Notes: generated from the letters alone by a model not told the origin. DNA of 64,000 nt from Anaerococcus senegalensis JC48 (GCF_000321005.1 NZ_HE578907.1:728859-792858), one strand, 5' to 3'. Shown: positions 49,144 through 59,238, numbered from the stretch's first letter. Numbers and translations: made by a program.

Positions 49144-50403
49144 TTATTCTACTTTTGTATTTACAGTTTTTCTTATCATTTCATCACATTTTCTGATTCT
49201 TTCTCTTTGGGCTTCATTTACTTTGTCGTAAAATTTTCCACCTTCAAGAAAATCTTCTGTCATAAAATCTTTTGCCAAATATCCATTCTCATCACGCATG
49301 TGACCATTCCAAATCGGATGAATTTTGACATCACCTAATTTAATTTTTCCTGTTTTATTGTTTCTAAGAATATTTATATCATAAAAAACTGATTGCTCTG
49401 TTCTTATATCTCCCAACACATCATAAGATTGGCAAGCTATAAAATTTCCACAAGAATAAGCAATATATCCTTCTCGTCCATCTTTTGTTTTATACTTTTG
49501 GGCAGGTTGTGTTACGTGAGGATGATTTCCAATTACAAGATCTGCTCCCCAATCTATCATTTCTCTTCCAAGTTTTATATGTTCATCAGTAGGATAAGAT
49601 TGATATTCTACTCCCCAATGCGGATAAACTATTATTAAATCTGCCTTATTTTTCTTTGCTTCTTTTATATCTTCTTTTATTTTTTCAGGTTCCAGGTAAT
49701 TAATTACATCTTCTGGTTTATTCTCAGTTACTAAACTATCAAGTCCATTTACTCCATAAGTATAAGACATAAAGGCAACTTTTAATCCTTTAACATTTCT
49801 ATAAATAAACCTATCTTCTCCTGGTTTTCTTGTTCCAGTATGTGCCACTTCATATTCATCCATAGCATCAATAGTATCAAAAATACCTTGTTCAAAAGAA
49901 TCTACTGAATGATTATTAGCAGTAGATAGCATATCAAAACCAGCATTTTTGATATCTCTTATATATTCTTTCGGTGTTGTAAATTGAGGATATCCAGAAG
50001 GTTCTCTTGTTTTACTTACACTTGTTTCAAAATTTCCTATGGTAAGATCTGAATCTAATAAAAAATCTTTCACATATTCAAATTGATTTGAAAAATCATA
50101 TTTTCCATTTCCATAATTTCTAGCATAGTCAACTTGATCAATATGAGCCATCAAATCTCCACCAGCTTTTATATTGATTATTTCATCCTTTGTTTTCTCA
50201 TCAATTTTTTTAGGTCTTTTCTTATCAATTTTAATAATGTCCTTGTTCTTATCATTTTCTTTTCTAACTTCTTTTTTTGAACTAGAAATATCTGAAGAAC
50301 TAATATTATTAGCAGGATTTTCTTTTAAATTTTTACAAGAAGAAAAAGAAAATAGAATTATTATTGCTAATAAGAGACTTTGAAACTTATTAATTTTTTT
50401 CAT
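49144..50403 (-). CDS. CapA family (poly-gamma-glutamate type) lipoprotein
   Basis: 419 aa. Lipoprotein signal with LIIAIILFSFSSC-like core ending at the Cys of FSSC. A long Lys/Asp/Ser linker, then the metallophosphatase-like CapA domain: INIKAGGDLMAHIDQVDYAR, IGNFETSVS, TPKEYIRDIKNAGFDMLSTA, ANNHSVDSFEQGI, YPHWGVEYQ and GNHPHVTQP. The family includes capsule synthesis proteins; surface location at the membrane is predicted. No capBC genes nearby, so a true polyglutamate role is not supported. Confidence 0.9.
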   Translation of the reverse strand: MKKINKFQSLLLAIIILFSFSSCKNLKENPANNISSSDISSSKKEVRKENDKNKDIIKIDKKRPKKIDEKTKDEIINIKAGGDLMAHIDQVDYARNYGNGKYDFSNQFEYVKDFLLDSDLTIGNFETSVSKTREPSGYPQFTTPKEYIRDIKNAGFDMLSTANNHSVDSFEQGIFDTIDAMDEYEVAHTGTRKPGEDRFIYRNVKGLKVAFMSYTYGVNGLDSLVTENKPEDVINYLEPEKIKEDIKEAKKNKADLIIVYPHWGVEYQSYPTDEHIKLGREMIDWGADLVIGNHPHVTQPAQKYKTKDGREGYIAYSCGNFIACQSYDVLGDIRTEQSVFYDINILRNNKTGKIKLGDVKIHPIWNGHMRDENGYLAKDFMTEDFLEGGKFYDKVNEAQRERIRKCDEMIRKTVNTKVE

Positions 50404-50471
50404 TTTTACTCCTTTATTTATAATATCAATATATTTACTTTATTATATATTATTATATAAATAATGTCATA

Positions 50472-51788
50472 TTAAAAAGAAATTTGATATCTTATTGCTA
50501 TTATACAAAGAATTAGTGCAAGTGGGACGTATAAAAATTTCCCTAGTTTGTACCAACCATCCCCATGTTTGTGTTTTGCATTTTTGTTTATTTCTTCTAA
50601 TAAATCTTCTTTCTTCATAACCCAAAACCAAGAAATCGCTCCAATTATAGCTGAAATTGGTAGGATATATATAGTTACAAAATTCATCCAAGCTCCCCAT
50701 TTTGCAATAGGGTGTAAAAATAATCCACAAACAAAGACAATAATCATTAATACTACTAAAACAATAAGTCTATTTAATTTTTCAAATTTTGATGTAATAG
50801 CTTCAGCAACTGTTTCAATCATTGATTGAACTGATAAAATTCCTGCAAATACCATAGCAATATATAAAATTATTGCAAAAATTCTTCCTCCTGCTATTTC
50901 TTGTAAAACTTTTGGCAAAACTACAAATATTAATTTTGGTCCTTCTGATTGAGAAAATCCAAAAGCAAAAGTTGCAGGAAGCATTACAAATGTTGAAAGC
51001 ATGGCTGCAACTGTATCAAGACTTGAAGTAATTGTTGATGAGTGAACAATATCTTCACTATCTGGAAGATATGAGCCATAAACAACCATTACAGTTGAAA
51101 CAATTGATAATGAGAAAAAAGCTTGACCCATGGCTGCAATCCATAATTTGATATCCATTAATTTTTCAAAATCTAGGCTAAAAATAAATTTATATCCTTC
51201 AACAGCTTTGTTTAAAAATGCAATTCTAATAGCCAAAATTATAAATAAAATAAAGAATAATGGCATCATAAATGAATTTGTTTTTTCAATTCCCTTGGTT
51301 CCATAGGCAAGGGTAAAAAATACTATAATTATTAATAAGAAATGCTCTTTTGCTAAAACAAAATCTTTTGAAGAAATTGATTCAAACCAAACATTTGGAT
51401 CTTGTGTTAACAAAACTCCAGTAATTGAATCTATCAAAGCTTTTAACACATAAGTTATTACAACAGTATATCCTATCGCAAGTAGAACTACTCCAACTAA
51501 AGGAATCCATCTTAAAACTCGTCCTACTCCTTCTTTATTTCTAGATTTCCAAACTTCTCTAAAAACCCCCATAGGGCCAGATTTATATTTTCTACCAACT
51601 GCACTTTCTGCAGAAAGTCCTACTCGCCCAAATAGAAATACAAAAAACAAATAAGGTATTAAAAAAGAAAGTCCACCATTCATTCCAATTTTATAGGGAA
51701 ATGCCCACACATTGGCAAGACCAACTGCACTTCCAACGCATGCCATTATAAATCCCCATTTATTACTAAATTTCGAATTATTTTCCAT
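50472..51788 (-). CDS. Neurotransmitter:sodium symporter family transporter (copy 2)
   Basis: 438 aa, 11-12 membrane segments. GFIMACVGSAVGLANVWAFP and YKIGMNGG are the signature of the NSS (SLC6/LeuT) family; QAFFSLSIVSTVMVVYGSYL and TSSLDTVAAMLS also fit. Na+-coupled uptake of an amino acid, identity unknown. About 50 percent similar to the next gene, so it is a tandem duplication. The C-terminus is extended with a charged region (ISKNAKHKHGDGW-type). Confidence 0.93.
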   Translation of the reverse strand: MENNSKFSNKWGFIMACVGSAVGLANVWAFPYKIGMNGGLSFLIPYLFFVFLFGRVGLSAESAVGRKYKSGPMGVFREVWKSRNKEGVGRVLRWIPLVGVVLLAIGYTVVITYVLKALIDSITGVLLTQDPNVWFESISSKDFVLAKEHFLLIIIVFFTLAYGTKGIEKTNSFMMPLFFILFIILAIRIAFLNKAVEGYKFIFSLDFEKLMDIKLWIAAMGQAFFSLSIVSTVMVVYGSYLPDSEDIVHSSTITSSLDTVAAMLSTFVMLPATFAFGFSQSEGPKLIFVVLPKVLQEIAGGRIFAIILYIAMVFAGILSVQSMIETVAEAITSKFEKLNRLIVLVVLMIIVFVCGLFLHPIAKWGAWMNFVTIYILPISAIIGAISWFWVMKKEDLLEEINKNAKHKHGDGWYKLGKFLYVPLALILCIIAIRYQISF

Positions 51789-51806
51789 AATTTTTCTCCA
51801 TATATT

Positions 51807-53129
51807 TTAAAAAGTAACCTTAAACACTAAGGCAAGTATTGATAAACCAATTGCTATTGGAACATAAACATATTTTCCAAGCTTGTGCCACTTTTCTCCA
51901 ACTTTTTTCTTAGCTCCCATATTAACTTCTTCCAATTGCTCTTCTTTTTTCCAAAAATAAAACCAAGTTATAGCCCCAATTGATGCTCCTATTGGAATAA
52001 TATAAATTGAAACTAGATCCATCCATGGACCCCATTTTCCTATAGTTTCCATATTTACACCAACAAGAAAAGTAATTAAACCAATTAATATAAGGGCCTT
52101 TACCCTAGTGATATTTTTGTACCTATGTATCAGCGATTCAACGACAACTTCAAACATATTTTGTAAAGAAGAAATTCCAGCAAAAATTACTGCTAAATAT
52201 AAAATAATTGCAAAGATTCTACCACCCTTAATATTTTGTAGAATTGTTGGTAAAACTTCAAATAAAAGTCCTGGTCCTCCTGCTTGATCTAAATTAAATA
52301 CTAAAATAGATGGAACAATTACACATGATGATAATAAGGCAGATAGGGTATCAAATAGTGCTGTAGATTTTGCAGCTGATAAAATATCTTCCTTTTTATC
52401 AAGATAAGAACCACAAACAATCATCCCACATCCAGTAATAGATAAAGAAAAGAAAGCTTGTCCCATAGCTGAAATGACTGTATTAATATTTAGTTTATCA
52501 AAATCAAGCCTAAACATATATTTATATCCTTCAATGGCATTTGGTAGAGTAAAAATATAAATGGCTATTACTACAAACAATACAAAAAATGCAGGCATCA
52601 TTATTTTATTAGATTTTTCAATCGTCTTAGCTCCTTTAATACAAGTTAAAAGTGTAGCCAAAATTATTAAAAAATGATAAACAACAACTGAATAATCATT
52701 ATTTGAAAAAGATTCAAACCATTGTTTACTATTTACATGCAAAAGCTCACCACTTATTGAATCCACCAAGGCCTTACATACATAAGAAACTATTATTGCA
52801 TATCCAATTGCAATAAATAAATTTCCTATTAAAGTTATAAAACCTATATTTTTACTAATAAAAGAATGACTTTTTTTCTTATTTTTTGAATTTAAGGCAT
52901 ATTCATAAGAGCCTAAAGTTCCTGTTTCAGCCCTTCTACCTATTGCAAATTCACTTGACAAACCTACATAAGCAAAAAGAGTAACAAAAACTAAATAAAA
53001 TAATAAGAAAAATAATCCACCTTCTTGAAACCTAAAAGGAAATCCCCAAACATTTGCCATGCCTACGGCACTTCCCACTGCTGTCAGGATAAATCCTAAC
53101 CTAGATGAAAATTTTTTTTCTTTGTCCAT
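51807..53129 (-). CDS. Neurotransmitter:sodium symporter family transporter (copy 1)
   Basis: 440 aa, the same layout as the downstream copy. FSSRLGFILTAVGSAVGMAN then VWGFPFRFQEGG; QAFFSLSITGCGMIVCGSYL; a C-terminal EEVNMGAKKKVGEKWHKL. NSS-family Na+/amino acid symporter. A promoter and a hairpin in the 5' leader (53153-53170) precede it; the second copy follows after 18 bases, so the pair is one operon. Confidence 0.93.
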   Translation of the reverse strand: MDKEKKFSSRLGFILTAVGSAVGMANVWGFPFRFQEGGLFFLLFYLVFVTLFAYVGLSSEFAIGRRAETGTLGSYEYALNSKNKKKSHSFISKNIGFITLIGNLFIAIGYAIIVSYVCKALVDSISGELLHVNSKQWFESFSNNDYSVVVYHFLIILATLLTCIKGAKTIEKSNKIMMPAFFVLFVVIAIYIFTLPNAIEGYKYMFRLDFDKLNINTVISAMGQAFFSLSITGCGMIVCGSYLDKKEDILSAAKSTALFDTLSALLSSCVIVPSILVFNLDQAGGPGLLFEVLPTILQNIKGGRIFAIILYLAVIFAGISSLQNMFEVVVESLIHRYKNITRVKALILIGLITFLVGVNMETIGKWGPWMDLVSIYIIPIGASIGAITWFYFWKKEEQLEEVNMGAKKKVGEKWHKLGKYVYVPIAIGLSILALVFKVTF

Positions 53130-53152
53130 ATATAACTCCTTTTTACTTTAGT

Positions 53153-53170
53153 ACACCAAGGTATTGGTGT
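53153..53170 (-). other. Hairpin in the symporter operon leader
   Basis: ACACCAA (53153-53159) and TTGGTGT (53164-53170) form a perfect 7-bp stem with a four-base loop, between promoter and start codon. No T run, so not a terminator; possibly an operator or RNA structure. Confidence 0.5.
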
Positions 53171-53187
53171 CCTATTGCACTTGACTT

Positions 53188-53215
53188 ATTATATCATAAA
53201 TCTATTATCTGTAAA
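53188..53215 (-). promoter_or_regulatory. Promoter of the symporter operon
   Basis: - strand TTTACA (53210-53215), 16-base spacer, TATAAT (53188-53193). It lies about 60 bases upstream of the 53129 start codon. Confidence 0.7.
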
Positions 53216-53246
53216 ATAATATTTTTAGGAGTCAATAAATTTAAAT

Positions 53247-53603
53247 TTATATTTTCATAAAAGTAAATCTGCCAATTGCAATTAGTTTTTTATTATCATC
53301 AAAAACATCGCAATCTATATTCATAAGTTTTCTACCTACTTTTTTAGTCTTACATTTTGCATATAAAAATTTTGTATTTTTACCTGCTCTTACAAAATTC
53401 ACATAGCTATCACTTGTTACAAATTCACCCTCAAAATATTCAGAGGCCTTCTTACCACAAGCAGTATCAATTAATGTCAAAGTCACTCCCCCATGGACAA
53501 TACCATTAATATTCATACAGTAATCTTTGATAGGAATTTTTGTAATAATTTCTCCATCTTCATCTTTCACGTATTCCATTTCTAAATAATCAACAAAATT
53601 CAT
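53247..53603 (-). CDS. PaaI-type hotdog thioesterase
   Basis: 118 aa. NINGIVHGGVTLTLIDTACG is the hotdog signature of PaaI/YdiI-type acyl-CoA thioesterases, and GRKLMNIDCDVFDDNKKLIA the second strand region. Short and single domain. The natural acyl group is unknown. Divergent from the lipid kinase gene. Confidence 0.85.
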   Translation of the reverse strand: MNFVDYLEMEYVKDEDGEIITKIPIKDYCMNINGIVHGGVTLTLIDTACGKKASEYFEGEFVTSDSYVNFVRAGKNTKFLYAKCKTKKVGRKLMNIDCDVFDDNKKLIAIGRFTFMKI

Positions 53604-53691
53604 AAATCTTCCTTTCTTATAACTAAGGCAATTATATCATTTTTTTATAAATACTTTAATAATGGTATAATCTTAAAGCGAAGGTAAAATT

Positions 53692-54609
53692 ATGAGAAAA
53701 ACATTATTTATATTATCGTCAAAGGCAGGAAAAACTGAATTCGACATTAATGAAAAAGATATAGAAAAAATTTATGATAAAAAATATTTTGGAGAAAATA
53801 TTAAAATAATTAGAACAAAATATGAAAATCATGCTATTGATGCTGCCAAATCATTTATTAATATATATAAAAATTTTAAAAAAACAATAATTGTAGGAGG
53901 TGGAGATGGGTCTTTAAATGAAATCTGCAATGTAATTTATGAAAATGATCTAGAAAATACAAGCCTAGGATTAATTCCAATGGGAACTGGCAATGACTTT
54001 TCCAAAAATTTTCCATACAAAAATTTCAAATTAGAAAGTCTATTAAACATAAAAGAAAAAAAGATTGACCTAATCAAAGTAAATGATAAGGTCGGAATAA
54101 ATGTTTTATCTTTGGGTTTTGATACAGTAGTTTTAAAAAAAGCATATGAATATTTAGATAAAAAACCATCTTTAGGTAAGAAAGCATATTTTTTTGGAGT
54201 AATTAAATCCTTAAAACATTTATCCTATCTAAATCTTTCTTTAACTTTATATGATAAGAATAATGAGAAAATAAATATAAAAGATGATTTTTTGCTAAGT
54301 GCTATATGTAATGGAGGATATTATGGATCTGGTTTTAATCCAGCACCAAGTGCAAAAATAGATGATGGAATTTTAAATTTAGTTTTCGCAAAAAAACTTC
54401 CAAACATTTTATTGCCATCTTTAATTATAAGATATAAATTTGGTCTTTTAGAAAATTCAAAATACTTAGATGAGATAAAAATTAAAAAAGGAAAAATAAA
54501 ATCTGATAGACCGATTTTAGCAAATATAGATGGAGAAATATTTCAAAGTAAAGAAATTAATTTTGAAATAATTGAAAAAGCTTTAACTTGGTCCTATCCT
54601 GATATGTAA
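53692..54609 (+). CDS. Diacylglycerol/lipid kinase (DagK-YegS family)
   Basis: 305 aa. Catalytic motifs TIIVGGGDGSLNEICNVI and LGLIPMGTGNDFSKNFP, then AICNGGYYGSGFNPAPSAKI and DDGILNLVF. Cytosolic lipid kinase that recycles diacylglycerol from teichoic acid and membrane turnover (DgkB-like) or makes other phospholipid intermediates. A TATAAT-like box lies about 30 bases upstream. Confidence 0.94.
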   Translation: MRKTLFILSSKAGKTEFDINEKDIEKIYDKKYFGENIKIIRTKYENHAIDAAKSFINIYKNFKKTIIVGGGDGSLNEICNVIYENDLENTSLGLIPMGTGNDFSKNFPYKNFKLESLLNIKEKKIDLIKVNDKVGINVLSLGFDTVVLKKAYEYLDKKPSLGKKAYFFGVIKSLKHLSYLNLSLTLYDKNNEKINIKDDFLLSAICNGGYYGSGFNPAPSAKIDDGILNLVFAKKLPNILLPSLIIRYKFGLLENSKYLDEIKIKKGKIKSDRPILANIDGEIFQSKEINFEIIEKALTWSYPDM

Positions 54610-54636
54610 AATTAAACAAATTATTATATAAAAATA

Positions 54637-54680
54637 AAAAGCTTTTGTAAATTATAAAACTTGAAATTACAAAAGCTTTT
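54637..54680. terminator. Bidirectional terminator
   Basis: AAAAGCTTTTGTAA (54637-54650) and TTACAAAAGCTTTT (54667-54680) pair perfectly and have A and T runs on both sides. It serves the kinase gene (+) and the glycosylase gene (-). Confidence 0.88.
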
Positions 54681-54710
54681 TTACTGATATATTATTAAAA
54701 ATTCTAAACT

Positions 54711-55313
54711 TTAGAACTTAGATACATAATTATTATCCTTAATATAAAATCTATAAAGATAATCTTTTGCCTCTTTGGCATAGTCTATTCCAATTCTTTT
54801 TGACTCTACTATTTCAAAATTGTTATCTCCATTTTCTAAATAAAAATTATTTGAAAAAATATCCTTACCGTTAAAAGACTTATCAATTTTTAAAGCTTTT
54901 GTTAATTTTGCAGGACCATTACTTAAATTTTTCTTTTGATATGAATTTAAATCCTTATAATCTTTACCAAATCTATTGTTTGCAAATACATCAAAATTAT
55001 CCAAAGGTTCAATCGCCCTTATTAAAACAGCCTCAGGAACTCCTTCTCCTACACTTGATATATTTAATAAATAATGAATTCCATATGTTAAATACACATA
55101 CAATATCCCGCAATCCATATACATTATCTTATTTCTATTTGTTTTATTATCATTAAATGTGTGGCTTGCTCTATCATTAATTCCCAAATAAGCCTCAGTT
55201 TCAACTATTCTTGATCTTATTAATTTTCCATCAATTTTTCTAACAAAAACTTTGCCTAGTAAATCTTTAGCAAGTTTTATTGTATCTTTTCTAAAAAAAT
55301 TTCTATCCAACAT
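54711..55313 (-). CDS. 3-methyladenine DNA glycosylase (MPG/AAG family)
   Basis: 200 aa. LAKDLLGKVFVRKIDGKLIR, VETEAYLGINDRASHTFN, MYMDCGILYVYLTYGIHYLL, NISSVGEGVPEAVLIRAIEP and LSNGPAKLTKALKI are the AAG-family conserved segments, including the catalytic Glu in ETEAY. Removes alkylated bases. Normal length; no problem residues. Confidence 0.94.
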   Translation of the reverse strand: MLDRNFFRKDTIKLAKDLLGKVFVRKIDGKLIRSRIVETEAYLGINDRASHTFNDNKTNRNKIMYMDCGILYVYLTYGIHYLLNISSVGEGVPEAVLIRAIEPLDNFDVFANNRFGKDYKDLNSYQKKNLSNGPAKLTKALKIDKSFNGKDIFSNNFYLENGDNNFEIVESKRIGIDYAKEAKDYLYRFYIKDNNYVSKF

Positions 55314-55402
55314 AATTTTCCCCTAAATATAATTCTATATTTAATATTTTACAATATTAATAAAAAAATAAAAGCTATGATAACTTTTAATTAAGAAAAT
55401 AT

Positions 55403-55435
55403 AAAAAATGTTAGATTAAAAATCTAACATTTTTT
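55403..55435. terminator. Bidirectional terminator
   Basis: AATGTTAGATT (55407-55417) and AATCTAACATT (55421-55431) form an 11-bp perfect stem with a three-base loop and flanking A/T runs. It ends the surface protein remnant on -; the + side faces nothing. Confidence 0.85.
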
Positions 55436-55442
55436 AAAAGCC

Positions 55443-57732
55443 CTATTTTTTCTTTTTCTTTGAAAAAACTAGGGTGGATAATGATATTCCTAAACTTGAT
55501 AAAACTATTGATAAGATTGTTACACCAGTATTAGGATTATCTTTGTTAATATCGGAACTTTTAATTATATTACCTTTTTTCATTTTTCTTGATGGTTTTT
55601 CATTATTAACACTTATAGTTTTATTATTTTTTTCATTGTTTACTTTATCTTTTTCTTTTGAATCTTCAGGTTTTTGAGAGCCTTCTGGTGTTTCTGAGTT
55701 TTCTGGATCTTCAGGATCTGTTGGTGGAATTTCGCAGACATTTTTAGTTCCGACTTCTATAATCTTATCTTGTTTTTCTGTGATTGTCTTAGTAGTTCTG
55801 TAAACTTCTTTACTGTTTTCTATCTTAACTGTAGTTTCAGTTTTTCCTACTTTTCCTTCTTGGATTACATTAGTCTTTCCTGCTTCAAGGTCTGGATTTT
55901 CTCTAATTATGATATCATAAGCTTTTTCACTTTCGTAAGTGAATTCACCAATAGTCTTAGCACCATATTCTACAAGCTTATTTGTTGGCTCAACTAGTTC
56001 TTCTTTTACTTCGAGCTTACCAGTTTCCTTGTTGAAAGTAGTTGCATATTTTACATATCCCTTAGAACCTTCTTCGCTTGTCTTTGTTTTACCTTCTTTT
56101 AGGTCAGGATTGTATCTATATTCGGTAGTATCATGTCCAAGTTCATTTTTTCTTTCTACTGGTTTTATACCAATTCCTACAATTCTATCTTCTTTTTCTG
56201 TGATAGTTTCTATAATCTCGATTGATTTTCTAATGGTTTAGAATCTTTTACCTTTTGAGTAATAGTAACTTCTCAATTACCTAGTTTACCTTCTTTTTCT
56301 ATAACTTGACTACTAGCTTCTAGGTTTTCATCATTATATTCGTCAATAAATCCTTGATCGTAATATCTTGTATCATCAAGGTTTATTTTAAATCCACTTA
56401 TAAGGTTATAGTGGTCGTAACGATCTATGCCTTGGAGGTCAACCTCTACATCTTCTCCCCTGTGATTTATTATCCTTGTGCCTGCACCAGTTTGTGTATA
56501 TGTTCCATAATTTTCATCATTATTAGCAATATTTTGTTCAAACTCGGCCTTGGTTCTAGGACGAGCGAAGAATTTTACTTCTAAGTTTTGGATGCCCTTG
56601 TACTTAGGGTCTTTGTAGAATATAGAATCTTTGTTTATATTTCCATTTTCATCTACAGCACCTTTTGGCATATCAACTACTACCTTACCTTCGTCATTTA
56701 TGTATGCCTTCGCACCTTCAACGACTTCTCCTGTTATAGGATGGTAAACTTGACCTACTAGTCTAAGCCTTGCATTTTCGTCAAGATTTTCTACTTTTAC
56801 CTTTGTTGTAATAGTTTGACCTTGGACAAATTCTTTTTGGTCATCAGTCCCATTAAGCTTTATAAGTGATAGTCTATCATTCTCATTTGGCCATGGATTT
56901 ATTGTAAAGGTAAAAGCAACATTAGGACCTTCGGTAGCTTTTAAACCGCTAGGATTATCTTTTGTATAATGACCTTCTTCCCATGCCATAGTAGTATTTT
57001 TATTATCAACATTATTTATATGTTTTATATCATCTTCTGATGCATAGAGGTTTAAGTTTCTCTGTTTCTTACTAGCTGTTATTTCTACTTCTGATTGAGC
57101 TTTATAGTTAGAATCTTTAAATCCTTCTGCAAGCTTTTCACCTTCTTTTTTAGAACTCACACTTTCAGAGTCAAGAACTTCTGCCATATTACCAGTATTA
57201 GTAAAACCAAAGTCGGTGTAGGTGCTTTGACCTTTTTTCTTGTCGATTTCAATCTCCATACCCCACTTAGTTTTATCTTCGCTGGTTGCAGATGGTTCTA
57301 AATTCTTGTAGCTAAACCCGTCTTTAGAATCCATATTAGATTCAGTTGATAAATGAGTTGGTCCATTACCTTGCTCCATTTGGGTAGAACAGTAACGTTC
57401 AGAGTCATTAAAATCTTTTATTTCTTTTCATCACCTGCATAGTTTGGCTAAGTAGAATTTTGTCCTGCTTGCTGGGTTTCTGGTGTTTTATCTTCAGATA
57501 ATTGAAGGTTATTATTTTCTTCTGTTATAGAATCATTTTTTACTTCTGTAACATTTTTGTTTTCTGTGTTTTCAATTTGATATGAATATTTATTTTTATT
57601 TTCTATTAATTCTTTTTAACTTACATAGCTGGTAATATCTGAAGTTGTTTCATCAGCATAGTAAACGTTTGCTAAACCGATAAAAAAAGATACTGATAAT
57701 GCTAATGCTATAATATTCTTACTCTTATTCAT
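55443..57732 (-). pseudogene. Decayed sortase-anchored surface protein with G5-type repeats
   Basis: The gene begins at ATG 57732 (AGGAGGGAAAA upstream) with a signal peptide (NIIALALSVSFFIGLANVYY). A TAA follows after 38 codons, a TAG lies near 57450, a frame change near 57420, a TGA at 56273-56275, and another frame change near 56236. The 368-codon middle piece (56273-57379) and the last piece (from about 56236 to 55443) carry G5-like repeats with TITEKEDRIVGIGIK and TITEKQDKIIEVGTK. It ends NPNTG, membrane helix and KKKKK, a wall-sorting signal. Likely an adhesin that has lost function. Confidence 0.87.
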
Positions 57733-57849
57733 TTTTCCCTCCTATTTTTATTTTATTGCACTATTTATATCATATTTTTATAAATCCTGTTATCATTTAA
57801 ATATTTTTTATAATATTATGATTTCTATAATTAACCTTTTATTTAAAAA

Positions 57850-57886
57850 ATACCTACTTTACTTTTATCTAAAGTAAAGTGGGTAT
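57850..57886. terminator. Bidirectional terminator
   Basis: ATACCTACTTTACTTT (57850-57865) and AAAGTAAAGTGGGTAT (57871-57886) pair, with one G-T, and are bounded by A and T runs. It separates the HAD phosphatase gene (-) from the surface protein gene. Confidence 0.85.
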
Positions 57887-57905
57887 TAAAAATTAATATT
57901 TATTT

Positions 57906-58535
57906 CTAAAACTTGTTTTTTATAATTTCAATAATATCATTAGGGGTTTCGGCAATGTATGTCGCATTTTTAAATTCTTCTTTATTACCATAACCATAAG
58001 CTACAGCAATAGATTTTAATTTAAGTTCTTTACTTGACTCTATGTCGTAAGACCTATCTCCAATCATAATAGAGTCGTTTTTATCTAGCTTATTTTTACT
58101 AAGAAGATGCTCAATCACTTTTTTCTTTGTGTTTTTATCATCTGATGATCCTGAAATATAAGAAAAGTATTTTAAAATTCCAAAATATTCTAGTATTTTC
58201 TTAGAAGATTCTTCTCCCTTACTCGTGGCAAGATAAATATCAAAACCACAATCATGTAATTTTTGTATCAATTCTTTTATCCCATCATAAATTTCAGTTT
58301 CAAAAATTCCTTTTTTAAAATAATATTGTCTATAATAATCAACTCCTTTATCAGCTGATTCTTCTCCCAATTCTTTTACAAAAGAATCTCTTAAAGGAGG
58401 TCCAATGTACTTATATAAATCATCTCTAGAATATGTTTTTCCCATTTTCTCCAAGGCATATTCAAAAGCATTCAAAATTCCAGGAGCGGATTTCGAAATA
58501 GTTCCATCAAGATCGAATATAATATTTTTTATCAT
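57906..58535 (-). CDS. HAD-family phosphatase (phosphoglycolate phosphatase-like)
   Basis: 209 aa. Motif I DLDGT in IIFDLDGTISKSAPGI, motif II at ATSKGEESSKK, motif III region Lys, motif IV MIGDRSYDIESSKELK. C1-type cap domain between residues 15 and 80. Small sugar-phosphate or pyrophosphate hydrolase; family members act on phosphoglycolate or PPi, exact substrate unknown. Confidence 0.92.
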   Translation of the reverse strand: MIKNIIFDLDGTISKSAPGILNAFEYALEKMGKTYSRDDLYKYIGPPLRDSFVKELGEESADKGVDYYRQYYFKKGIFETEIYDGIKELIQKLHDCGFDIYLATSKGEESSKKILEYFGILKYFSYISGSSDDKNTKKKVIEHLLSKNKLDKNDSIMIGDRSYDIESSKELKLKSIAVAYGYGNKEEFKNATYIAETPNDIIEIIKNKF

Positions 58536-58567
58536 ATATTATCCTTTCTATTTTTTAAAAATGTCTA

Positions 58568-59089
58568 TTAATTCAAGACAAATTTTTTCCACTTTCTAAT
58601 TTTTGTTCTAAAAGTTCCAAATGGTGCTACTGTATTTATATGAATAAATTTATATACTTCCCAAACTGCCGTTTTTGTTGCATCATCAGCCCATTTTCTC
58701 ATATGTGGTTTAAATAATTCATCATCACTTAATGAGTCAATCATTTCATACATTAACTCAATATTTCCTCTTAATTTTTCCTTTAATTCTTTTAGTGATA
58801 AATGAGCATAAGTATCCGTAAAATATTGATATAATTCGCCAAGTTGATTCCACTTAAAATATTCAGATGGCGTCTTAACTTCAAGGCCTTTCTTTTCATC
58901 ATCTTCCCATTTTAAAACAAGTGTAGTCCATCCAACTTGATAAGCAAGGTTTTCAGCTGGAGTTCTATCAACTTCTTCAACTCTTTTATCTTTAAAATTT
59001 TCTGGAATATCATCAAATTCCGAAATATATTTTTCAAATTTCTTATTGATTTCAGCTTTCAACTCTTCTCTATTTCCATAAGTTCTCAT
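58568..59089 (-). CDS. ClbS/DfsB family four-helix protein (DUF1706)
   Basis: 173 aa. PAENLAYQVGWTTLVLKWED, PSEYFKWNQLGELYQYFT and HINTVAPFGTFRTKIRKWKK match the DUF1706/ClbS-DfsB family, four-helix bundle relatives of DinB. ClbS protects DNA from colibactin; most relatives are uncharacterised. ATG 59089 lies after AGTAATTT; ribosome binding site weak. Confidence 0.88.
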   Translation of the reverse strand: MRTYGNREELKAEINKKFEKYISEFDDIPENFKDKRVEEVDRTPAENLAYQVGWTTLVLKWEDDEKKGLEVKTPSEYFKWNQLGELYQYFTDTYAHLSLKELKEKLRGNIELMYEMIDSLSDDELFKPHMRKWADDATKTAVWEVYKFIHINTVAPFGTFRTKIRKWKKFVLN

Positions 59090-59203
59090 AAATTACTCCG
59101 ATTTTTTAAAACTCTAAGTTTCTATAGAATTAATTATATCATATATACTTATTAATAGCTTTCTACAAGAAAAAATTATCAGTATTTAAATTTTCCAACA
59201 AAA

Positions 59204-59227
59204 AAAGGCTGATTATTATCAACCTTT
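59204..59227 (-). terminator. Terminator after lysS
   Basis: AAAGGCTGAT (59204-59213) and ATCAACCTTT (59218-59227) pair (one G-T), with a T run following on the - strand. Twelve bases beyond the lysS stop. Confidence 0.85.
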
Positions 59228-59238
59228 TAATAATTTTA

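Noticed and set aside
50467..50730. - strand ORF of 87 codons overlapping the NSS symporter end
   Set aside because: Alternative frame inside a clear transporter gene.
53130..53247. T-box or riboswitch before the symporter operon
   Set aside because: Only a short 7-bp hairpin is present; no T-box sequence or known aptamer pattern could be recognised.
54610..54710. Small genes in the gap between lipid kinase and glycosylase
   Set aside because: The gap is fully explained by a bidirectional terminator.
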